From positions 4,917,001 through 4,981,000 of the forward strand of contig NZ_CP114904.1 of assembly GCF_027497215.1 (NCBI RefSeq): 64,000 bases of DNA, read 5' to 3'. The stretch is from Micromonospora sp. WMMD812 (GTDB taxonomy: Bacteria > Actinomycetota > Actinomycetes > Mycobacteriales > Micromonosporaceae). A model generated the notes under the pieces. It saw nothing but the letters and a program-made list of their open reading frames with translations. It made no database searches and was not told the origin of the DNA. This document shows, piece after piece, positions 38,301 through 45,712 of this stretch (its first letter is position 1; each line of letters begins with the position of its first letter). Both the position numbers and the translations under genes were made by a program.

Positions 38301-38923
38301 TGCGGGCCGTGGTGGCGCGGGGGCTGGGCGAGCCGGGACACGCCGCCGACCTGCTCGGCGACGCGATGTCGTACGCCGACCGCACCGCCCATCCGCTGCT
38401 GACCGGGATGGCCGGCACGCTGCGCGGGTTCGTGGCGCTGGACCTGGGCGACGTGGCGGCCGCCGAGCGCGACGCCCGCGCGGTGCTGACCGCCGTCGAG
38501 CCGCACAACCCGCAGGCGCCGGCCCAGGTGGGCCCCCGGGTGCTGCTGGCCACCGCCCGGCTGGCCGCCGGTGACCCGGCGACCGCCGTGGGGCTGCTCG
38601 CCCCGGTGGCCACCGCCGCCGCCAACACGCCCTCACTGCTCTTCTCGCGCCGCCAGACGTGGGCCCGGTACGCCTCGGCGCTGCTCGCCCACGGCCAACG
38701 GGACCAGGCGCTGGACTGGGCCCGGCGGGCGGTGGCCGCACCGGCGGAGGACGTGCGCAGCCAGGTGATCGCGGCCAGCGTGCTGGCCGAGGCGCTGGCC
38801 GCCTGCGGCCGCCCGGCCGAGGCGCTGGCCAGCGCCGAGGAGGCGGTGCGCCTGGCGTACGCCACCGAGCAGCGCAGCGAGCGCTACCTCGCCGAGGCCC
38901 TGCGTCAGCGGCTCGCCGGCTGA
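35336..38923 (+). CDS. Zinc-ribbon / class III nucleotidyl cyclase / AAA ATPase / TPR regulator
   Basis: This 1195-residue protein combines four modules. A zinc ribbon (CPVCGTVAVPGARFCHNCG, residues 3-21) comes first. A class III cyclase domain (about 35-200) has both metal Asp positions (FGDLSDF near 42 and TGDGIMAVFG near 87), and NTAARL. An AAA/STAND-type ATPase (about 230-550) has Walker A AEAGIGKSR near 261 and Walker B IVDDLH near 414. The rest is TPR-like helical repeats. It is probably a signal-integrating cAMP producer or scaffold. The GTG at 35336 overlaps the previous stop, so it is coupled to the metallo-beta-lactamase gene. It begins the stretch not found in the matching mycobacterial block. 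Confidence 0.92.
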   Translation: MTCPVCGTVAVPGARFCHNCGAALPAAATLPAAERRVVTVLFGDLSDFTSWSEDLDPERVGAVTDRVLAALAGAVKTFGGHVDKLTGDGIMAVFGAPVAHEDDAERAVRAALSMQRAVRRVLDDERGGGAPLGLRVGLNTGDVIAGIQAAIEYTVIGDTVNTAARLADAAAVGAVYAGARTSAATRHVASWRALRPLRLKGKREPVEAYELLGLLDAPGTRSGLGDEAPFVGRETEIGRVAGRLAEVIDRGEPRVLLMTAEAGIGKSRFAAEVERLAAGYDVGAGRYAAHTGARVLSVRCAAFGERRRLAPLADLVRAAVGLPNDASTALTRPAVEERFRRLGQRLARGGGEPAPIATDQLLALLGYAELPAHGTDNGEWTATGGPPADAEAVPNAVADLLSALAVEAPLVMIVDDLHDATAETIRALGVTLSRLTGPVLVLLLGRPELVRTAGALTRVADAEVHALPPLRGADAARLLTTYLSGGKLPQADSDRLLATAQGNPFYLAELVTLLLERGALTAGPGRGADVGWRLAPGSLGSRLLSRDLAAVLAARIDALPLDARSALRDAAVVGDTVPAGALEALREQRLGSAGRPSAVAAVELERAVEELLQRRMLHRTRTGYAFATPLMREAAYAGVSKAELAERHAALARWAAPAAAGDDPAPATAVGFTEPDRDDFVAAHVERAAALADAVTLRPDAPARAVIPLGVAALGRAARRSLAAGEPALAVDYAERAAELAPDGVPAADRVGHARALLQVGRVGDALASAEKIAANAGEESTRASALLLAGQAHQTLGDQARAVGAWQEALQVASAGGLPTLRASAMRRLGMADFVAGRLSQASSRLAGAYQVSLAAQDRRGQAWSLQNLAWVTTTRGDFAGTDAVLGRAARLFAELKDPYGRAWLRGTTAFARLLAGRLREACRLARVFLPFGERVGEAWAVGTLRAVEAFAAAELGELADADREARRAYREFAAASDDWGRGFALVVRAVVARGLGEPGHAADLLGDAMSYADRTAHPLLTGMAGTLRGFVALDLGDVAAAERDARAVLTAVEPHNPQAPAQVGPRVLLATARLAAGDPATAVGLLAPVATAAANTPSLLFSRRQTWARYASALLAHGQRDQALDWARRAVAAPAEDVRSQVIAASVLAEALAACGRPAEALASAEEAVRLAYATEQRSERYLAEALRQRLAG

Positions 38924-39037
38924 TCGGGCACCGGTCTGCCGGTTCCGCCGATGGCGTACCGGTCGGGGCCCGGCTAGCGTGTCGGCGTCGACGGCGGTCC
39001 ACAGTGGCGGCCGCACCGGTACCTGGGGAGGACCGAG

Positions 39038-39550
39038 ATGAAGCTGCCGCGTACGGTCGCGGGCTGGACGATCGCGGTCTTCGGCGTGCTCGCGCTGGTC
39101 ATGGGCGCGGTCGGGCTGCTCTGGCCGGAGGCGATGCTGCGGTCGCTCGGCTTCGAGGTGCCGGCGACGCGCGCGCTGGGCGACCACACCGGCACGTTCC
39201 TGCTCGCCTCGTCGATGGCCTCGTTCAACATGGGGGTCTACTACCTGCTGGCCACCGCCACCGAGTGGCGTTCCTTCTACCGCTTCACCGTGGTGTTCCG
39301 GCTCGTCACGTTCACCGTCTTCACGATCGCGGTGCTCGCCGACATCGCGCCGGACCGGTTCTTCGGCGTGGCCGCCTGGGAGGGCCTGGGTGCCGTGGCG
39401 ACCGCGCTGGGCCTGTGGTGGGACGCCCGCCGGGCCGCGGCGGGCGGCGGTGCCGCACCCGCCGGGAACGCCCCGGCGGCGGCCGGCGCGGGCGCCCCGG
39501 ACGGGTCCGGGGCCGGTGGTGGCACACCCGCCGTCGACGCGGTGCACTGA
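39038..39550 (+). CDS. Four-TM membrane protein of unknown function
   Basis: The 170-residue protein has four helices (about 8-30, 50-70, 85-105, 112-128) and a flexible Ala/Gly/Pro tail. It begins at an ATG with a strong gggagg site. I do not recognise a family beyond small actinobacterial membrane proteins; the GLLWPEAMLRSLGFEVP loop recalls DUF4345/DoxX-like proteins. It lies 114 bases after the cyclase gene. Confidence 0.7.
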   Translation: MKLPRTVAGWTIAVFGVLALVMGAVGLLWPEAMLRSLGFEVPATRALGDHTGTFLLASSMASFNMGVYYLLATATEWRSFYRFTVVFRLVTFTVFTIAVLADIAPDRFFGVAAWEGLGAVATALGLWWDARRAAAGGGAAPAGNAPAAAGAGAPDGSGAGGGTPAVDAVH

Positions 39551-39568
39551 GCTGTCCGCCCGGTTGGG

Positions 39569-39574
39569 TATTTT
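39569..39574 (+). promoter_or_regulatory. -10 element of a leaderless promoter for the kinase gene
   Basis: TATTTT ends seven bases before the GTG at 39582, again fitting a transcript that starts at the start codon. Confidence 0.55.
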
Positions 39575-39581
39575 CGAAGCT

Positions 39582-41120
39582 GTGACCGACACCCCGTCCG
39601 GAGGCCTACCGGTCCCCATCGTGCCCGGTCTAACCGATTTGCGGGTGTTTGCCCGTGGTGGCTACGCCACCGTCTACCAGGCCACCCAGATCTCGGTGGG
39701 CCGCGAGGTCGCGGTCAAGGTGGAGAACCGCACGCTGGACAGCGAGCGCGATCAGGCCCGGTTCCTGCGCGAGGCGCGGGCCGCCGGCCGGATGTCGTCG
39801 CATCCCCACGTCGTCGATCTGTTCGACGTCGGGGTCACCGTCGACCAGCACCCCTACCTGATCATGGAACTCTGCGACGGGTCGTACGCGGAGCGGATGC
39901 GCACCTCCCCGCTCGGCGCCGCGGAGGCCCGTGACCTGGGCATCAAGATCGCCGACGCGCTGGCGCACTCGCACGCGGCCGGGGTGCTGCACCGGGACGT
40001 GAAACCGGCGAACATCCTCTACTCGCACTTCAACTCGGCGGTGCTGGCCGACTTCGGGCTGGCCGTGCTGGCCGAGGTGCGCGACGCCTCGGTCACGCTG
40101 GAGGTGCTGACCCCGGCCTACGCGCCGCCGGAGATGTTCAGCCACAGCCCGCCGTCGCCCGCGGTCGACGTCTACGCGCTCTGCGCCACGCTCTACGCGG
40201 TGATGCACGGCCGGCCGCCGCGCTGGCAGTCCGAGCGCAACCCGAGCCTGGTCACCGTGCTGGAGATGTTCAACCAGCCGGTCCCCGGGCTGCCCGGCGT
40301 GCCCGGCGAGCTGATCGACGTGCTGCGCGCCGGAATGGCGAACGACCCGGGCGAGCGGCCCTCCGCGGTCGAGCTGCGGGGGATGCTCTCGGCCCTGCCG
40401 CTCGACCCCACCACGGCGCCGGTCAGCGGCGCGCCGGTCAGCGGGATCCCGGTCAGCGGTGGTCCCACCGGCTCCGCCGGCCCGTACACCGCCGGCCGGG
40501 CCCGTCCGGCGCCCCGCGCGCCGGCCGAGGACGCGCATCCCACGGTCCCCGCATCCACCCCGGCGGGTGGCCGGCGGTGGCGCCGCCGCTGGTTCCTCGG
40601 CGGTGCCGGGGTGCTCGCGCTGGCCGGCTCGGCCACCGCCGGCGCCTGGGTGGCCGGAGGCAGCCCGGCGCCGAGCCCGTCCCCCTCGGTGAGCCGGGCG
40701 GCCGGCGCGGCCGGCGGGATGCTGCCCGGGTGCACCACCGACTCCGGCGCGACGACCGTCCTGCCCGGCGGCGCCCGGTGCCTCGCCGAGCTGGAGTGCT
40801 TCGGTCCGGTGCGGGTGCGCGGCGCCCGCGCGGAGGCGACCCGGGTCTCCTGCGACGGCCGGCACACCTGGGAGACCTACGCCGAGGGGCTGCTGCCGGT
40901 GTCCCTGGTCGGCGCCGGCCATCCCGAGGTGAGCACCGCCCCGGCCGTCCAGGCCGTGTGCAGCACCGCCACGTTCCGGCTGACCACCGGCATCGACTCG
41001 TCCGCCGGCTGGCATCTCGAAGTGCTGCCACCGGTGGAGGGCAGTGTCGACCGGTCGTTCCGCTGCCTGGCCGGGCGTGGGGTCGACGCGCTGGTGGGGC
41101 CGACCCTCACCGGTCGCTGA
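39582..41120 (+). CDS. Receptor-like Ser/Thr protein kinase
   Basis: The 512-residue protein has a cytoplasmic Hanks-type kinase (about 18-270). VAVKVE carries the ATP Lys, HRDVKPANIL the catalytic Asp near residue 143, DFGLAV follows, and APPE closes the activation segment. A Pro-rich linker with a repeated PVSG motif follows. One transmembrane helix (about 335-357) precedes an extracellular domain with five or six cysteines (CTTD, RCLAELEC, SCDG, VCST, RCLAGR). The Gly-rich loop is reduced (ARGGYATVY). No PASTA repeats are present, so this is not PknB. The ligand of the outer domain is unknown. The GTG at 39582 is read from a leaderless promoter. Confidence 0.92.
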   Translation: MTDTPSGGLPVPIVPGLTDLRVFARGGYATVYQATQISVGREVAVKVENRTLDSERDQARFLREARAAGRMSSHPHVVDLFDVGVTVDQHPYLIMELCDGSYAERMRTSPLGAAEARDLGIKIADALAHSHAAGVLHRDVKPANILYSHFNSAVLADFGLAVLAEVRDASVTLEVLTPAYAPPEMFSHSPPSPAVDVYALCATLYAVMHGRPPRWQSERNPSLVTVLEMFNQPVPGLPGVPGELIDVLRAGMANDPGERPSAVELRGMLSALPLDPTTAPVSGAPVSGIPVSGGPTGSAGPYTAGRARPAPRAPAEDAHPTVPASTPAGGRRWRRRWFLGGAGVLALAGSATAGAWVAGGSPAPSPSPSVSRAAGAAGGMLPGCTTDSGATTVLPGGARCLAELECFGPVRVRGARAEATRVSCDGRHTWETYAEGLLPVSLVGAGHPEVSTAPAVQAVCSTATFRLTTGIDSSAGWHLEVLPPVEGSVDRSFRCLAGRGVDALVGPTLTGR

Positions 41121-41469
41121 TCCACCCCTCGCGATCGTCGAACCCGCCTCCGGCGCGCCGCCGTTCGCGGACCGCGCGGAGCGCGTCCCGGCTGTCCAGC
41201 GCATCGAGGGTGTCCGCGTCGACGGCCAGCGGGTCGTCCAGCGGCGGCCCGGGAGCGGCCGACCGCTCCGCTGCCACCGGCTCGTCGGCCTGTCGGGCGG
41301 CGGCCACCGACACCCCGGCGATCGTCGCGAGCAGGACGCAGATCAGGGCCATGAGCACGCCGAGGAAGTCGTGGCGTCGCGAGACGACGAGCGTCACCAG
41401 CAGCGCGAGCGCGGCCAGCGCCGCGACGACCGCCAGCGTCCGCGCATCGGGCCTGGTCAACCGCTTCAC
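41107..41469 (-). CDS. Small two-TM membrane protein
   Basis: The 120-residue protein starts at a GTG (41469) and has two helices (about 12-30 and 36-56) and an acidic/basic C-terminal half (DPLAVDADTLDALDSRDALRAVRERRRAGG). No family is recognised. Its end overlaps the end of the convergent kinase gene by 14 bases. Confidence 0.62.
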   Translation of the reverse strand: MKRLTRPDARTLAVVAALAALALLVTLVVSRRHDFLGVLMALICVLLATIAGVSVAAARQADEPVAAERSAAPGPPLDDPLAVDADTLDALDSRDALRAVRERRRAGGGFDDREGWISDR

Positions 41470-41612
41470 CCGTCCACTATGTCGCCGCCGGCCCGACTGT
41501 CAACCGCCTGACCGGGGCAGATGCAGCGTCAGCACTGACGAGAACGTTACACCGCACGCGGAATGTCGCTGATATGGGCGTTTTAGGGACCACATTCATC
41601 GCCTGTGATCTC

Positions 41613-41618
41613 TAGAGT
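41613..41618 (+). promoter_or_regulatory. Candidate -10 for the secreted peptidase gene
   Basis: TAGAGT lies 53 bases before the peptidase start; the ribosome site ggaagg is at about 41660. No clear -35 is seen. Confidence 0.35.
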
Positions 41619-41671
41619 GGCGGGAGGTCGACCGTCTCGACCGTCCCTGTCGTCCACCGGAAGGCGTCCAC

Positions 41672-43471
41672 ATGCCACGACGAACCCGGTCTCTGGCCGC
41701 AGCAGGAATCACCGGCGTCATCCTCGCCGGATCGGCTGTCGCTCCGGCGGCCGCCGCACCGACCCCCACCGGCTGGGGCCGTCCGGCCACGTCCGACCGG
41801 ACGAGCCCGACCGAGGCGCGCCGGGTCGACCGGGTGCCGACGCCCCAGCTCGGCTGGTACGGCTGCTACGACTACGCCGAGTGCGCCACGGTCCGCCTCC
41901 CGCTCGACTACGACCGGCCGAACGGGGCCACCACCGAGGTGGCCCTGCTCCGGGTGAAGGCCCGCGACCAGCAGAACCGGATCGGCAGCCTCTTCGTCAA
42001 CCCGGGTGGCCCGGGCGGCGCCGGCACTGACATCGCGCTGGCGGCGCCCTACTTCCTGGGCGACGAGGTGCTCGACCGGTTCGACATCGTCGGGGTCGAC
42101 CCGCGCGGGGTGGCCAACAGCGAGCAACTGCGCTGCTTCGCCTCCGTCAAGGACCAGACCCGGGCGTACGCCGGGCTGAACGTCGCCTTCCCGTGGACGA
42201 AGGCCGAGGAGCAGGCGTATGTGGCCTCCTCGAAGGCGGTCGGCAAGGGCTGCTCGACCACCGGCAAGCCGCTCTCCGGCGCGATGTCGACCGCCGAGGT
42301 CGCCCGCGACATGGACGTGCTCCGCCGGGCGGTCGGCGACCCGAAGCTGACCTACCTCGGCTTCAGCTACGGCAGTGTGCTCGGGCAGTACTACGCGAAC
42401 ATGTTCCCCGATCGGGTCCGCGCCCTGGTGATCGACGGCGTGCTCGACCCGCGGGCGTGGCTGGGTAAGGGCACGGCCCGCGACCTGGGCCAGGAGGACC
42501 GGATGCGCAGCGCGGAGGGCGCGCACCGGGCGCTGCGGGAGATCCTGGCCCGCTGCGACGCCGCCGGCCCGGCCTGCCCACTCCCGGGCGGCGGATCGGC
42601 CGCCGCGTTCGAGCTGGTGGCGCAGCGGCTGCGCGCCAACCCGCTGGTGATCGAGGATCCGGATCTGGGCGGCTTCACGGTGACCTACGCCGACTTCGTC
42701 GGGTCCACCCTCGGCGCGCTCTACGACCCGGCCGGCTACGCCCAGGTGGTGGGCCTCACCGCCGAACTGCTGGTGCTCACCGACCCGGCGGCGGCCTCGC
42801 CGGCCCGGGAACGGGCCCGTGCCGCGGTGTCCCGCCTCGCCGCGGAGGCGCGCCAGGCCCGCCGGTTCGACTTCCCGTACGACAACAGCCTGGAGACCTT
42901 CCTCGGGGTGGACTGCACCGACGCGAACCACCCGACGAACGCCGCCTCCTGGCCGGCGCGGGCGGCGCGGGCCGACCAGCGCGATCCGTACTTCGGGCGG
43001 CTCTGGTCGTGGGCCACCTCGCCCTGCGCCGGGAACACCTGGACGGTGCGCGACGAGGACGCCTACACCGGCCCCTTCGACCGCCGTACCAGCGTCCCGG
43101 TGCTGGTGGTGGGCAACTACTGGGACCCGGCGACGAACTACCGCGGCGCGGTCAGCTCCGCCGCGTTGCTGCCGAACAGCCGGCTGCTGAGCAGCGACAG
43201 CTGGGGGCACACCGCGTACGGCACCTCGGCCTGTGCGACCGGTGCGATCGACGCGTACCTGGTCCGCGGCACGTTGCCGGCCAAGGGCACGGTCTGCACC
43301 GGTGACGTGCAGCCGTTCGCCGAGTCGGCACGGAAGCCGGCGGCGACCGAACGGGCGGAGGCGGCCAAGAGCAGCCTCGCCGACCAGGGCGCGCCGCGCC
43401 GGGGTGAGCCGAAGCGGCTCCCGCCGGTGGTCGCGCCGTTGTCGGCGGTGGGCGCGCTCACCGTCCGATGA
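41672..43471 (+). CDS. Secreted tripeptidyl aminopeptidase (alpha/beta hydrolase, TAP family)
   Basis: The 599-residue protein has a Sec-type signal peptide (ending around AAAAPTPTG, residue 30). The alpha/beta hydrolase core has NPGGPGGAG (oxyanion region), the nucleophile in GFSYGS near residue 232, Asp in WDPATNY and His in SWGHTAYG. This is the SlpD/SlpE/TAP family of actinobacteria, which removes tripeptides from the N-termini of extracellular proteins. Four or more cysteines (CYDYAEC, DCTD, SPCAG) may form disulfides. The C-terminal 60 residues are charged and low-complexity. It is followed by a terminator and by a binding-protein gene, which suggests peptide or amino acid use from outside. 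Confidence 0.92.
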   Translation: MPRRTRSLAAAGITGVILAGSAVAPAAAAPTPTGWGRPATSDRTSPTEARRVDRVPTPQLGWYGCYDYAECATVRLPLDYDRPNGATTEVALLRVKARDQQNRIGSLFVNPGGPGGAGTDIALAAPYFLGDEVLDRFDIVGVDPRGVANSEQLRCFASVKDQTRAYAGLNVAFPWTKAEEQAYVASSKAVGKGCSTTGKPLSGAMSTAEVARDMDVLRRAVGDPKLTYLGFSYGSVLGQYYANMFPDRVRALVIDGVLDPRAWLGKGTARDLGQEDRMRSAEGAHRALREILARCDAAGPACPLPGGGSAAAFELVAQRLRANPLVIEDPDLGGFTVTYADFVGSTLGALYDPAGYAQVVGLTAELLVLTDPAAASPARERARAAVSRLAAEARQARRFDFPYDNSLETFLGVDCTDANHPTNAASWPARAARADQRDPYFGRLWSWATSPCAGNTWTVRDEDAYTGPFDRRTSVPVLVVGNYWDPATNYRGAVSSAALLPNSRLLSSDSWGHTAYGTSACATGAIDAYLVRGTLPAKGTVCTGDVQPFAESARKPAATERAEAAKSSLADQGAPRRGEPKRLPPVVAPLSAVGALTVR

Positions 43472-43476
43472 GGACC

Positions 43477-43516
43477 CCGGGGTGCGGCAGGCGATCGGGC
43501 GCCCGCCGCACCCCGG
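43477..43516 (+). terminator. Hairpin terminator of the peptidase gene
   Basis: A perfect 12-base stem, CCGGGGTGCGGC (43477-43488) with its complement at 43505-43516, begins six bases after the stop. Confidence 0.85.
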
Positions 43517-43643
43517 CTCCGCCGGCCGGCGCATTCGCGGCGCCGGTCCGTGACCGGCGAGGCGCCCCACCGCAGGCCACGGAAATGGACCGGAGTAGCT
43601 ACTCTCGGTGTCCCGCAGGCTGTACGCGTCAGCGAGGTCGCCG

Positions 43644-44585
43644 ATGAACGCACACCCGTCCCGCATCCGGCTCCGCTCGGTCGCGACGACCCTGGCGGTC
43701 GCGCTGACCCTCGCCCTGGCCGCAGCGGCCGGCTGCGACAGCCGGCAGGAGCCGGATCTCCCGTCGGTGCAGGAGAAACTGCGCGAGACGCACATCTACG
43801 GCCAGTCGAAGCTGCGGATCGGCGTGGCCATCAACGAGCCGATGATGGGCGAGCTGCGCAACGGCGTGCACGTCGGCTTCGACGTCGAGATCGCCCGCTA
43901 CATCGCCGCCTCCCTCGGCTACGAGGGCGACCAGCGGTTGGAGTTCGTCCCGGTGTCCACCGAGGACCGGATCCCCGCGCTCCAGGGCGGCGCCGTCGAC
44001 CTGGTGGTCTCCAGCTTCTCGATCACCGAGGAGCGCAAGAAGCTGGTCAGCTTCGCCGGGCCGTACTTCGTCACCACCCAGGAGGTGATGGTGCCGATCC
44101 GGCTCAAGGACAAGGTCCGCACCATCGAGGACCTGCGCGACCCGGCGTACAAGATCTGTACCAGCGGCGGCTCGACCACCGAGGCGGAGCTGGAGAAGCA
44201 CCAGGTCCGCGCCCTCGTGGTGAAGGACGTCGGGGACTGCGTGGACGGCATCCGGGCGGGCCGGTACGACGCGGTCAGCTCGGACGAGGCGATCCTGGCC
44301 GGCTTCCTCTCCCGGTTCCCCACCGAGTTCGAGATCGTCGACATGCCCTTCGGCACCAGCGAACTGCTCGGCGTGGGCGTTCCGATCGGCGACCCGGCGC
44401 TGCGCGACCTCGTCGCGTTCTTCCTCGACAAGAGCTACCAGCAGGGGCGGGACGGCCAGGCCAGCCCCTGGCAGACCGCGTACAACCGGACGCTCGGCCC
44501 GTGGCTGCCGGCCGAGAAGCGGCAGCCGCAGCCGCTGGAGGTGCCGAAGCTGGTGGACTTCGACGACCGGGCACCCCGGCGATGA
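43644..44585 (+). CDS. Amino-acid-type solute-binding lipoprotein
   Basis: The 313-residue protein has a lipobox (LAAAAGC) near residue 31 and a type 3 (amino acid) solute-binding fold. KLRIGVAINEPMMG, GFDVEIARYIAASLG, the ligand-binding IPALQGGAVDLVVSSFSITEER and ISTSGGSTTE-like TSGGST are present. The ATG at 43644 has gaggt upstream. No ABC permease or ATPase follows; instead the next gene, overlapping by four bases, encodes an orphan membrane protein. This recalls the GlnH sensor logic of mycobacteria, where a binding protein signals through a membrane partner to a kinase, but no PknG-type gene is here. Confidence 0.9.
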   Translation: MNAHPSRIRLRSVATTLAVALTLALAAAAGCDSRQEPDLPSVQEKLRETHIYGQSKLRIGVAINEPMMGELRNGVHVGFDVEIARYIAASLGYEGDQRLEFVPVSTEDRIPALQGGAVDLVVSSFSITEERKKLVSFAGPYFVTTQEVMVPIRLKDKVRTIEDLRDPAYKICTSGGSTTEAELEKHQVRALVVKDVGDCVDGIRAGRYDAVSSDEAILAGFLSRFPTEFEIVDMPFGTSELLGVGVPIGDPALRDLVAFFLDKSYQQGRDGQASPWQTAYNRTLGPWLPAEKRQPQPLEVPKLVDFDDRAPRR

Positions 44586-45688
44586 GCGCGCCGGCGACCA
44601 CCGCCACCGGCGGCCCGGACGCCGACGGGCCGGTGCGTGACGGCGAGACGGGCGGGCCGCGCGCGGTCCAGGAACCGGCCGCCTGGTACGACCGGGGTCG
44701 GCCCGCGTTCGGCGGCTCCGATCCGGCCGAGCGGCGGGCCCGGGCCAGCCAGTCGTTCTGGACGGTCCTGGTGGCCGTGCCGGCCGTCTTCTCGGTGCTC
44801 CGGCTCGGGGTCGAGGCCGGCGGCGAACTGCAGACGACGCTGCTGCTGGTGGCGAACGTGGGCCCGGTCAACCTGCTCGCCGGATTCCTCACCACGGCGG
44901 CCCGGCTGCTCGCCACCGGCCTGGTCGCCGTCTTCGCGCTCGGCGCGGTGCTCGGGGCCAGCGTCGACCGGCTGCCGCCCGGCACCCGGCGTCGCCCGCT
45001 CTTCACCCGCTGGGCGGAGATCACCCCGGTCTGGCTGGTGGCGGCGAGCTTCCTGCTCGCCCTGGTCACCTGGCCGCTGCTCTACCTGCCGCTGCTCATC
45101 CCGGCGTTCGTGGCCGCCTTCCAGCTCAGGCCGGAGCAGCTGCACGAGCGGGTCGGGGCGCGGGTGCTGGTGGTCGTCGCGCTGCTCGGCGGGTACGCCG
45201 GGCTGCTGCTGCCCACGCTGGTCGACGCCGCGCGCCAGGGCGAGCTGCTGGCCCTGACGCTGCTCGCCGTGCCGCCGCTGCTCGCCCTGGGCATCTCGGG
45301 GCCACTGCCCGGCGCGGTGATCCGGCCGCTCGCCTCGGTCACCGAGGTGGCCGTGCTGGCCATGCTGGTCTGGGCCGCGCTGCCGGTGATCAGCACGCCG
45401 GTGCTGCCGCTGACCGTCACCACCGTCGGCGCGGAGACCGGCCCGACCGAGGACGTCCGCGGGCACGTGGTGACCACCGACGACGTCAACATGGTGATCC
45501 TCCAGGAACAGGGCGGCGTCCGGTACGTGCCGGTCGGGTTGGTACGCGCGCAGGTGCTCTGCCCGAGCGAGCAGGAGCTGCCCCGACACCGGCTGCGCAT
45601 CCACGACTTCCACGTCGAGGACTCGCTGCTGGAGGGCATGGGCCGCCGGGTGCGCCCGGTGCACCGCATCGACGCCGCGTGCCGCTGA
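44582..45688 (+). CDS. Polytopic membrane protein coupled to the binding protein, unknown family
   Basis: The 368-residue protein starts at an ATG that overlaps the binding-protein stop (ATGA). A 60-residue cytoplasmic N-terminus (RDGETGGPRAVQEPAAWYDRG) precedes six to seven helices (about 60-275). A C-terminal soluble domain of about 85 residues (DVNMVILQEQGGVRYVPVGL, then CPSEQEL and a final Cys) follows. It is not a canonical ABC permease (no EAA loop). Translational coupling implies that it works with the binding protein, as a sensor or an unusual transporter. No family is recognised with confidence. Confidence 0.75.
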   Translation: MSAPATTATGGPDADGPVRDGETGGPRAVQEPAAWYDRGRPAFGGSDPAERRARASQSFWTVLVAVPAVFSVLRLGVEAGGELQTTLLLVANVGPVNLLAGFLTTAARLLATGLVAVFALGAVLGASVDRLPPGTRRRPLFTRWAEITPVWLVAASFLLALVTWPLLYLPLLIPAFVAAFQLRPEQLHERVGARVLVVVALLGGYAGLLLPTLVDAARQGELLALTLLAVPPLLALGISGPLPGAVIRPLASVTEVAVLAMLVWAALPVISTPVLPLTVTTVGAETGPTEDVRGHVVTTDDVNMVILQEQGGVRYVPVGLVRAQVLCPSEQELPRHRLRIHDFHVEDSLLEGMGRRVRPVHRIDAACR

Positions 45689-45712
45689 GCACCCCGGTCG
45701 GGGCCGTCCCGA

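Noticed and set aside
35216..38506. Very long open frame on the minus strand opposite the cyclase gene
   Set aside because: Its composition (His/Arg/Gly-rich, no domains) is that of an antisense shadow of a GC-rich gene; the plus strand has complete domains.
43644..45688. A canonical GlnH-GlnX-PknG system
   Set aside because: The kinase at 39582 lacks the rubredoxin and TPR domains of PknG and has its own transmembrane sensor, and the membrane protein is not clearly GlnX; only the general logic is similar.
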